Source: Herbiconiux sp. (GTDB lineage: Bacteria > Actinomycetota > Actinomycetes > Actinomycetales > Microbacteriaceae). From it: a stretch of 64,000 nt of DNA. The translations under genes and the position numbers were made by a program. The notes beneath the pieces were generated by a model. That model saw nothing but the letters and a program-made list of their open reading frames with translations. It did not search any database and was not told where the DNA came from. The DNA lies in NCBI RefSeq assembly GCF_004297105.1, contig NZ_SCVE01000012.1:496001-560000 (forward strand). The letters are read 5' to 3'. Below are positions 57,802-64,000 of this stretch, piece after piece (positions within the stretch are counted from its first letter, which is position 1; every line of letters starts with the position of its first letter).

Positions 57802-58293
57802 TCAGTCGCGGCCGTTGTACCCGCTGCGACCGCCGGGGCCGTAGACGATGATGGCCACGATCGGCACGGCGAGCCAGAACACCCACGACCAGGCGAAACC
57901 GCCCGGCACGAGGAATCCGATCGCCAAGAAGACCACCAGCACGACGATCGGCGTGATGCTCACAGCCGCCACCCCGGCCGCGCCGCCCAAAGGGCGCGCA
58001 CGGGTGTAGGTCTCGCGCGGAGGCACCGCGGAATAGGGCGCCCCGGCCGGCGGCGCGGAGAAGGATGCCGGGGGCACCGACTCCGTGCCGTGCACAGCGA
58101 CGGGCAGGTCGGCGAAGAGGGGCGCGAGGTCGCCGCGGGTGACGGCCGTCTTCGCGGCGGCCGAGCGCTCGGAGAACTCGTCGGCGGTGATGCGGCCGTC
58201 GGCATGGGCGCGGGACAGCGCCGACACCGCCGCGTCGCGGTCGGCATTGCTGAGGCGCAAGCTGGACGCGCTGGGATCGGTGTAGTCGGTCAT
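57802..58293 (-). CDS. DUF1707 domain membrane protein
   Basis: 163 residues. N-terminal DUF1707 (LRLSNADRDAAVSALSRAHA, then DGRITADEFSERSAAAKTAV) sits before a Pro-rich linker and two membrane segments (SITPIVVLVVFLAIGFLVPG and a second near the C-terminus). DUF1707 proteins are common in actinobacteria with unknown role. Divergent from the FadR-type regulator. Confidence 0.8.
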   Translation of the reverse strand: MTDYTDPSASSLRLSNADRDAAVSALSRAHADGRITADEFSERSAAAKTAVTRGDLAPLFADLPVAVHGTESVPPASFSAPPAGAPYSAVPPRETYTRARPLGGAAGVAAVSITPIVVLVVFLAIGFLVPGGFAWSWVFWLAVPIVAIIVYGPGGRSGYNGRD

Positions 58294-58390
58294 GCGACAA
58301 CTCTGCCGTATCCACGCTCCGTCAGGAAGATCCCACCACGGGTTAGCTCGCCGCCGATCGGCACGCTCGTGGAGGCCGCGGTCTGCTACT

Positions 58391-58416
58391 GTGGTCGGAC
58401 CACGTGGTCTGACCAC
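58391..58416. promoter_or_regulatory. Two abutting FadR/LldR-type operators
   Basis: GTGGTCGGACCAC (58391-58403) is followed at once by GTGGTCTGACCAC (58404-58416). TGGTCnGACCA is the classical site of FadR-subfamily GntR regulators. They overlap a TACTGT hexamer (58387-58392) that could be the -10 box, so the regulator probably represses itself and the dehydrogenase gene. Confidence 0.8.
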
Positions 58417-58486
58417 AGTCGGGCCCACGGATCCGCGCCACTGCCCACCGCAGCTGACGGCGCTGAACATCGTCGAGGAGGACACA

Positions 58487-59281
58487 CTGAGCGAGACATC
58501 CGTCACCGCGCTCGACTCCGGGCGTGCCTGGGAGACCGTGCTGCGGCGCATCGAGGGCTACCTGGTGGCCGGCGTCCTCGGCCCAGGCGACCACCTCCCC
58601 TCTGAACGCGCCCTCGCCGCCGAGCTCGGGGTGGGTCGCTCTTCTGTGCGCGAGGCGCTGCGGGTGCTCGAGGTTCTGGGCCTCATCCGCACGCAGACCG
58701 GATCGGGGCCGCAGTCGGGGGCCATCATCATCGCGCGGCCCTCGGGCGGCATGGCGGCGCTCGTGCGACTGCAGGTGGCCGCTCACGGTTTCGCCGTGCC
58801 GGATGTGGTGGCCACGCGGATCGTGCTCGAGTCGGCCGTGATGACCGCGCTGGCCGAGGCGTCGGCCGCCGCGGCCGGTGACGCCGGTGACGCCGCGAGC
58901 GCGGCATCCGGGCCCGATCTCGCGGCCGCCACCGAACTGCTCGACGCCATGGAGAACCCCGCCGGCGGCCCACTCACGCGCGATGAATTCCTCACGCTCG
59001 ACCAGGCCTTCCACCTGGCTCTCGCCGTGGCATCCGGCAACGAGGTGATCGCCTCGATGATGGCCGGGCTGCGCGACTCCATCGAGAGCTATGTGCGCGT
59101 CGGCGCATCCTCCCTGCCCTCCTGGAACGACACCTCCGCCCGGCTCGAGCGCGAGCACCGTGCTCTCGTGGCCGCGATCGAAGCCGGCGACGCGTCGCTC
59201 GCCCGTGACCGCATCCGCGCCCACATCGAGACCTATCACGCCGAGACGAAGGTCTCGAGCATCCACTCCCCGTCCCACTGA
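58487..59281 (+). CDS. lldR: FadR-subfamily GntR regulator, likely lactate-responsive (LldR)
   Basis: 264 residues: winged helix ([31 protein letters not shown]) and an FCD ligand domain ([20 protein letters not shown]), with an Ala/Gly-rich loop around residues 125-140. The only start with a ribosome site is CTG 58487, 5 nt after GAGGAGG. In-frame ATG and GTG codons lie upstream of, or within, the operators. It sits 25 nt before an L-lactate dehydrogenase gene, so L-lactate is the likely ligand. Confidence 0.82.
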   Translation: MSETSVTALDSGRAWETVLRRIEGYLVAGVLGPGDHLPSERALAAELGVGRSSVREALRVLEVLGLIRTQTGSGPQSGAIIIARPSGGMAALVRLQVAAHGFAVPDVVATRIVLESAVMTALAEASAAAAGDAGDAASAASGPDLAAATELLDAMENPAGGPLTRDEFLTLDQAFHLALAVASGNEVIASMMAGLRDSIESYVRVGASSLPSWNDTSARLEREHRALVAAIEAGDASLARDRIRAHIETYHAETKVSSIHSPSH

Positions 59282-59306
59282 TCACCTCCCCACGACAAGG
59301 ATCACC

Positions 59307-60707
59307 ATGGTTCAGCGCCGCATCCCCAAGGTCAAAGACCTCGCGCCTCTCCTGCAGTTCAAGAGCCCCGAGCTGAACGCCAAGAAGCGCCGGCTCGACT
59401 CCGCGCTGACCATCGACGACCTGCGCACGATCGCCAAGCGCCGCACGCCGAAGGCCGCCTTCGACTACACCGAGGGTGCCGCCGAGGCCGAGATCAGCCT
59501 CAAGCGTGCGCGCCAGGCGTTCGAGGACATCCAGTTCAACCCGTCGATCCTGCGCGACGTGTCGCGGGTGAGCACCGGATGGGACGTGCTCGGCGCCCCC
59601 GTCGCGCTGCCGTTCGGCATCGCACCCACGGGCTTCACCCGCATGATGCAGACCGAGGGCGAGATCGCGGGAGCCGGCGCGGCCGCTGCGGCGGGCATCC
59701 CGTTCTCACTGTCGACGATGGGCACCACCGCCATCGAAGACGTCAAGGCGGCGAACCCCACGGGCCGCAACTGGTTCCAGCTCTACATGTGGAAAGACCG
59801 TGCGCGGTCGATGGCCCTGGTCGAGCGCGCCGCGGCCGCGGGGTTCGACACTCTGCTGGTGACGGTCGACGTTCCCGTGGCCGGCGCGCGCCTGCGCGAC
59901 AAGCGCAACGGCTTCTCGATCCCGCCGCAGCTCACCCCCGGCACCGTGATCAACGCACTGCCGCGGCCCGAGTGGTGGATCAACTTCCTCACCACCGAAC
60001 CCCTCGCCTTCGCCTCGCTCGACCGCTGGTCGGGCACCGTGGGCGAGCTGCTCGACTCGATGTTCGACCCCACCGTCACGTTCGACGACCTCGAGTGGAT
60101 CAAGGAGCAGTGGCCCGGAAAGGTCGTGGTGAAGGGCGTTCAGAACCTCGACGATGCGCGGCGCCTGGCCGACATGGGCGTCGACGGCATCACGCTCTCG
60201 AACCACGGTGGCCGGCAGCTCGACCGGGCGCCCATCCCCTTCCACCTGCTTCCGGATGTCGCTCGCGAGGTGGGCTCGGACCTGGAGGTGCACCTCGACA
60301 CGGGCATCATGTCGGGTGCCGACATCGTGGCGTCGGTGGCACTCGGGGCACGATTCACCCTCGTGGGCCGCGCCTACCTCTACGGGCTGATGGCGGGTGG
60401 GCGCGAGGGGGTTGATCGCATGATCCAGATCCTGGGCGACCAGATCACGCGCACCATGCGGCTGCTCGGGGTGAACGCTCTCGAGGAGCTCAACCCGTCG
60501 CACGTGACGCAGCTCGAGCGGCTCGTGCCGCGCGCGGTGGCGCCGGCGGCCGTGGCCGCGGCGGCGGCCGTGCCGGCTCGGCGCGCGCCCGCCCGGAAGC
60601 CGGCCGCCTCCTCCGCGGGTGGTTCCGGTGCCACCGGCGCCCCCAAGGCGGCCCCGGCTGCCAAAGCCGTGCCGAAGTCGCAGGCGGCGAGGGCCGCCGA
60701 CGCCTGA
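59307..60707 (+). CDS. lldD: L-lactate dehydrogenase (FMN, quinone-linked) or related alpha-hydroxyacid oxidase
   Basis: 466 residues of the FMN-dependent alpha-hydroxyacid dehydrogenase family: [35 protein letters not shown], the FMN region [16 protein letters not shown], active-site SNHGGRQLD with His300, and a late [15 protein letters not shown]. It oxidises L-lactate to pyruvate. Residues ~412-466 are an Ala/Pro/Arg/Lys-rich low-complexity tail not needed for the fold. ATG 59307. Coupled in position to the FadR-type regulator and near the lactate-forming rhamnose genes. Confidence 0.88.
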   Translation: MVQRRIPKVKDLAPLLQFKSPELNAKKRRLDSALTIDDLRTIAKRRTPKAAFDYTEGAAEAEISLKRARQAFEDIQFNPSILRDVSRVSTGWDVLGAPVALPFGIAPTGFTRMMQTEGEIAGAGAAAAAGIPFSLSTMGTTAIEDVKAANPTGRNWFQLYMWKDRARSMALVERAAAAGFDTLLVTVDVPVAGARLRDKRNGFSIPPQLTPGTVINALPRPEWWINFLTTEPLAFASLDRWSGTVGELLDSMFDPTVTFDDLEWIKEQWPGKVVVKGVQNLDDARRLADMGVDGITLSNHGGRQLDRAPIPFHLLPDVAREVGSDLEVHLDTGIMSGADIVASVALGARFTLVGRAYLYGLMAGGREGVDRMIQILGDQITRTMRLLGVNALEELNPSHVTQLERLVPRAVAPAAVAAAAAVPARRAPARKPAASSAGGSGATGAPKAAPAAKAVPKSQAARAADA

Positions 60708-60744
60708 CGCACTCGCACTCCCGTCCCGCATTCGCGGACTCGCC

Positions 60745-60795
60745 CAAACGTCGCGCCGACCTCGCCCCTCTACGGCGGAGTTGGCGCGACGTTTG
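60745..60795. terminator. Hairpin after lldD
   Basis: CAAACGTCGCGCC (60745-60757) pairs exactly with GGCGCGACGTTTG (60783-60795), with further partial pairing inside. The downstream foot continues into CGTTGTCCAC (60797-60806), the same 10 nt found after the hairpin at 33978. It lies between convergent lldD and the kinase gene. Confidence 0.7.
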
Positions 60796-60854
60796 CCGTT
60801 GTCCACACGCGCGGGGTGGGGCAGAGCGACTCCGGCCTCCGCCGCGGGAGAGAG

Positions 60855-61802
60855 TCAGGCGGGCGGGAGCTCGTCGAGGGCGGGCGGGTTGGCGCCCGGA
60901 CGGGAGACCGTGATGCCGGCGCACGCCACGGCGAACGCGCCGATGGCCTCGATCACGGGAGTCGCCAGAACGGAGGCGTCGGCGATGTCGGCGCGGGTGG
61001 CCGCATCCGTGTCGAGGAGCTGGGCGAGCTGGTAGATGAGGGCGCTCATGAAGGAGTCGCCCGCACCGATGGTGTCGGCCACCTCGACGGAGACGCCCGG
61101 CACCTGCACGCGGTCGGCGGCCGTGGCGAGCACCGCGCCGTCGCCACCGCGGGTCACGGCCACGAGTGCGGGCCCGAGGGCGAGGATGCGGTCGATCGCC
61201 TCGTCGACCGAGGCATCCGGGTACAGCCACTCCGCGTCCTCGTCGCTCAGTTTCAGCACAGTGGTGCCGGCCGCGAGCTCCTCGAAGCGCACGAGGGCGG
61301 ATGCGTGGTCGGTGACGATCGAGGGACGCATGTTCGGATCGAAGGTGATCACCGGCGGGTGATCGGATGCGGCCAGCTCGCGCACGAGGGCCAGCACCGA
61401 GGTGCCGCCGGGCTCGAGGAACGCGGCGATCGAGCCCACGTGCACGATGTCGGCCGGTGGCACCACGAGATCGGGGGGCAGCGACCAGCGGAGGTCGAAG
61501 TCGTAGCGGGCCGATCCGTCGGGCTGGATGTGCGCCGTGGCCGAGGAGGTCTCTTCGTCGCGGAACGACGCCGGCGCGATCTCGACACCCGCTGCTTCGA
61601 GGTGCTCGGCGATGGCGGCACCGCGGGCATCCGGTCCGATGGCCGTGAGCAGGATGCTGGGCAGGCCGAGGCGCGCGGCACCGTAGGCGATGTTCATCGG
61701 GGACCCACCGGGGTGCTCGACCAGGATCGGTGAGCCGTCTTCATCCGGAGCGTCGACCACGTCGATGAGGGATTCTCCGATGGCGAGCACGGTCACGGTC
61801 AT
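60855..61802 (-). CDS. PfkB-family carbohydrate kinase (fructokinase-like)
   Basis: 315 residues. ILVEHPGGSPMNIAYGAARLG is the first PfkB signature region; VADTIGAGDSFMSALIY is the second, with the catalytic Asp in GAGD. It is closest in feel to fructokinases, but ribokinase-type specificity cannot be excluded. ATG 61802. It is alone, convergent with lldD. Confidence 0.85.
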   Translation of the reverse strand: MTVTVLAIGESLIDVVDAPDEDGSPILVEHPGGSPMNIAYGAARLGLPSILLTAIGPDARGAAIAEHLEAAGVEIAPASFRDEETSSATAHIQPDGSARYDFDLRWSLPPDLVVPPADIVHVGSIAAFLEPGGTSVLALVRELAASDHPPVITFDPNMRPSIVTDHASALVRFEELAAGTTVLKLSDEDAEWLYPDASVDEAIDRILALGPALVAVTRGGDGAVLATAADRVQVPGVSVEVADTIGAGDSFMSALIYQLAQLLDTDAATRADIADASVLATPVIEAIGAFAVACAGITVSRPGANPPALDELPPA

Positions 61803-61917
61803 GGGCTGCCTCTCTGCGGCGGGATCGGGTGGTTTCAGTGTAGGGCTGCGGGCTGTGCGAGAATCGCGTGATCGACGGGCGCGGAGGGGCGGCCGCCGCG
61901 GATGAGGGGGTAGCGCA

Positions 61918-62253
61918 GTGGGGTTCTTCGACAGGCTCTTCGGTGGTGGTGCCGCGGGCGGCAGGAGCGAGACCATGGTCACGTCGGACGGGGTGGCCAC
62001 CCACCTGTTCACGGAGACGAACTTCCGGGAGGGATACGACTCCGAGCAGGTCGCCGCGACGCTGAGCCATGTGGTGGCGACGCTGGAGGCGTATGAGCGC
62101 GGCGAGACGCTGACGGCGCCGATCACGGCGAGCGAGCTGGTGAATGTGCGGTTCGCGCAGACGAAGTTCCGCACGGGGTGGGATCAGGACGAGGTCGACG
62201 GTCTCCTCGACGACATCGTCTTCACCCTGCGTGCGTTCGAGGAGCAGGCCTAG
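61918..62253 (+). CDS. Small protein with two DivIVA-like repeats
   Basis: 111 residues. FTETNFREGYDSEQVAATLS and FAQTKFRTGWDQDEVDGLLD are two copies of the DivIVA N-terminal signature (FxxxxFxxGYDxxEVDxFL), each followed by a short helix. Full DivIVA proteins add a long coiled coil, absent here. A Gly/Phe-rich start (MGFFDRLFGGG) could be a membrane-touching helix. GTG 61918 follows GAGGGGG by 8 nt. It may act at the division site or pole (inference). Confidence 0.72.
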   Translation: MGFFDRLFGGGAAGGRSETMVTSDGVATHLFTETNFREGYDSEQVAATLSHVVATLEAYERGETLTAPITASELVNVRFAQTKFRTGWDQDEVDGLLDDIVFTLRAFEEQA

Positions 62254-62316
62254 CACTTCGCGGCCACACCGCGGGCATGCGGCCGTGGTGTGGCGGGGCG
62301 CGCGTAGCCTGTTGCG

Positions 62317-63171
62317 GTGCCTGACTCCGACCCTTTCGACCGCTACGGCTCCGACGTGCTCGCCGACTACAATCGGCGGGCCGCGCCCGTCGCCCTGCCC
62401 CAAGTGGAGGCCGAGTTCGACCTCGTGGTCGAGGAGGTGGCGAGCGACTTCTGCGGGAGCGTGGTGAGCGTCGAGGGGCGTGTGGTCGAGCTCGAGGATC
62501 GCCACGGGAAGCGGCGGATGTTCCCGCTCGGAGCGGGCTTCCTGCTCGAGGGGCGACCGGTGCAGCTGGTGGCGCCGAGCGGCAAGGCCGCCACGGGGCT
62601 GCGCCGCACGGCCTCGGGCTCGATTGCGGCGCCGCTCGAACGCGCCCGGGTCGCGCGCGCGAGCCGCATCTACGTGGAGGGGCGACACGACGCCGAGCTC
62701 GTGGAGAAGGTGTGGGGTGACGACCTCCGTGCCGAAGGTGTCGTAGTGGAGTACCTCGAGGGCGTCGACGACCTCGACGCGATCGTGCGGTCGTTCGCGC
62801 CCTCCCGCGAGCGGCGCATCGGGGTGCTGGTCGATCACCTGGTGGCCGGGTCGAAGGAGAGCCGGATCGCCGAGGCCGTGGCGCGCGGGCCGTTCGGGTC
62901 GCACGTGCTGGTGGTGGGGCATCCGTTCGTCGACATCTGGCAGGCCGTGACGCCCAAGGCGCTCGGCATCCGTGCGTGGCCCACCGTGCCGCGCTCGATC
63001 GAATGGAAGCACGGCATCTGCGAAGCGTTCGGCTGGCCGCACGCCGACCAGGCCGACATCGCGCGGGCGTGGAAGCGCATCCTGTCGCGGGTCTCGACCT
63101 ACACCGACCTCGAACCGGTGCTGCTCGGGCGGGTGGAACAGCTCATCGACTTCGTGACCGAGCCGCAATAG
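62317..63171 (+). CDS. DUF3097 protein
   Basis: 284 residues. RIYVEGRHDAELVEKVWGDDLR, VDHLVAGSKESRIA and VTPKALGIRAWPTVPRSIEWKHGIC match the actinobacterial DUF3097 family. The EGRHDAELVEKVWG segment is reminiscent of a TOPRIM fold; the role is unknown. GTG 62317, with TAGCCT at 62305-62310 and a 6-nt gap, so leaderless. Confidence 0.85.
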   Translation: MPDSDPFDRYGSDVLADYNRRAAPVALPQVEAEFDLVVEEVASDFCGSVVSVEGRVVELEDRHGKRRMFPLGAGFLLEGRPVQLVAPSGKAATGLRRTASGSIAAPLERARVARASRIYVEGRHDAELVEKVWGDDLRAEGVVVEYLEGVDDLDAIVRSFAPSRERRIGVLVDHLVAGSKESRIAEAVARGPFGSHVLVVGHPFVDIWQAVTPKALGIRAWPTVPRSIEWKHGICEAFGWPHADQADIARAWKRILSRVSTYTDLEPVLLGRVEQLIDFVTEPQ

Positions 63172-63192
63172 CGGCGTGCGGGGCAGGGCTCG

Positions 63193-63873
63193 TCAGTCGT
63201 CGCCGAGGAGCATGGCTGCCGCGGCTATCATCTCGAGCATCCGCTCGCGCATGTGGCCGATGTGCTTCTTGACCGCGGGCTCGATCCCGGCGTAGTCGTG
63301 GGCGACCATGGCGTTGTAGAGCTCGTCGTACTCCTCCGCGCAGGAGAGCAGACGGCTCTGCATCGATGCGGCGCGCAACCAGAAGCGCTGGATGCGCCGA
63401 CGCGTCTCGCGCACGGTCTCGGCCACGAGCACATTGCCCGAGAGCGCGTTGGCGTAGCGGTGGAACAGCTGATCGGCGAGCGCCCAGGCGGCGCGGTCGT
63501 CGGCAGCGGCAGCGGCGTACATGTCGTCGACGTAGCCCTTGAGCTTCGCGGCCTCGGCATCGGTGAGCGTGGTGGCGGCCTTGCGGCAGATGTAGGTGTC
63601 GAGCACCTCGAGCAGGTCGCAGGCGTCGTTGACCTCGGTGGCGGTGAGCTGCGACACGGTGAAGCGCGCGTTGTCGGTGCGCTTGACCAGCCCCTCCTTC
63701 TCGAGGCGCTGCAGGGCCTCGCGCACCGGTGTGCGGCTGATGCCGAGCTGACCGGCGAGGCGGTTCTCCGACAGGGGCGAGCCCGATCGCAGCCGGAATC
63801 CCGTGATCTCGGCGAGCAACCACTCATACGCGTCATCGACGCGCGAACCCGCCTCGGCTGAAACGGCCATCAT
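63193..63873 (-). CDS. GntR-family regulator with FCD domain
   Basis: 226 residues: winged helix (LSENRLAGQLGISRTPVREALQRLEKEGLV) and FCD domain with the metal-binding pattern DACDLLEVLDTYICRKAAT, DQLFHRYANALSGN and KKHIGHMRERM. Such regulators sense small carboxylates or sugar acids. ATG 63873 follows AGGG by 6 nt; GTG 63876 and ATG 63870 are neighbours. It is transcribed toward the DUF3097 gene, while its targets probably lie to the right of the window. Confidence 0.85.
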   Translation of the reverse strand: MMAVSAEAGSRVDDAYEWLLAEITGFRLRSGSPLSENRLAGQLGISRTPVREALQRLEKEGLVKRTDNARFTVSQLTATEVNDACDLLEVLDTYICRKAATTLTDAEAAKLKGYVDDMYAAAAADDRAAWALADQLFHRYANALSGNVLVAETVRETRRRIQRFWLRAASMQSRLLSCAEEYDELYNAMVAHDYAGIEPAVKKHIGHMRERMLEMIAAAAMLLGDD

Positions 63874-63927
63874 CACCTGCCCTCAGCATCCGATTCTAGA
63901 CCGGGAAACGGATGCGTCGGACTTTGG

Positions 63928-64000
63928 TCAATCGGGGCGTCCTGCCGCGCCCACTCGCGTGCCGTCGACGTAGCGCACGAAGAAGCCGCCGCTCGGGGCC
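63928..64000 (-). CDS. C-terminal fragment of a leftward gene (rest outside window)
   Basis: The minus strand reads APSGGFFVRYVDGTRVGAAG and then RPD before TGA at 63930-63928. Codon choice is strongly GC-ending, supporting coding. Too short to assign a family. The gap of 54 nt to the GntR regulator gene suggests the regulator may belong to the same locus. Confidence 0.5.
   Translation of the reverse strand, partial: APSGGFFVRYVDGTRVGAAGRPD

Overview
The window is GC-rich chromosomal DNA from an actinobacterium, most likely a member of the Microbacteriaceae. The evidence is the very high GC with strongly GC-ending codons, many GTG starts, an F420-type luciferase-like oxidoreductase, DUF3097, DivIVA-like and HbpS-like proteins, a sortase-E-like LAxTG surface protein, and many leaderless promoters with a TAnnnT hexamer 5-9 nt before the start codon. 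I see no rRNA, tRNA, CRISPR array, insertion sequence or prophage. About 55 genes are supported, and no gene-free gap exceeds 300 bases. The largest gap (46814-47078) is the divergent xyl control region.

Layout. 1-2.3 kb: end of an unknown gene, a hipBA-type toxin-antitoxin pair with inverted-repeat operators, and a decayed sigma-factor fusion. 2.4-4.3 kb: a DHA2 drug exporter. 4.5-7.4 kb: a metY-type sulfhydrylase plus a flavin monooxygenase gene that carries a 72-nt palindrome in frame. 7.5-10.1 kb: a GH1 beta-glucosidase with its LacI regulator. 10.1-11.9 kb: an AbiE-type IV toxin-antitoxin pair behind an AT-rich control region, probably acquired. 11.9-16.3 kb: an orphan DNA methyltransferase, GNAT, F420 oxidoreductase, RNase H, then a second DHA2 exporter behind a structured leader that looks like a translational attenuator. 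16.3-28.4 kb: bicupin, esterase, glgX, HbpS-like protein, permuted lipoate ligase, pgmB + GH65 phosphorylase, and a lipase. 28.6-32 kb: the ATP-grasp / alpha-E / transglutaminase trio. 32-34 kb: a sortase-anchored beta-propeller protein.

34-57 kb is the metabolic core. A LacI regulator and a rhaTPQS-type transporter are followed by an arabinose-isomerase-like protein and rhaI. After a small unrelated block comes a divergent xylose locus: xylA against a ChvE/GguA/GguB-type sugar transporter, with a ROK repressor. Then come a DeoR regulator, a fused rhamnulose-1-phosphate aldolase/lactaldehyde dehydrogenase behind four spaced palindromes, and rhamnulokinase. Rhamnose would thus go to DHAP and L-lactate. 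An L-lactate dehydrogenase gene with its FadR-type repressor at 58.5-60.7 kb could take lactate to pyruvate.

60.9-64 kb: a PfkB sugar kinase, a DivIVA-like protein, DUF3097, a GntR regulator and the end of another gene. The most interesting items are the ABA Shine-Dalgarno leader at 14739-14881, the in-frame palindrome at 5235-5306, the four-site operator array at 53206-53334, the in-frame TGA at 44463-44465, and recurring long hairpins between genes.
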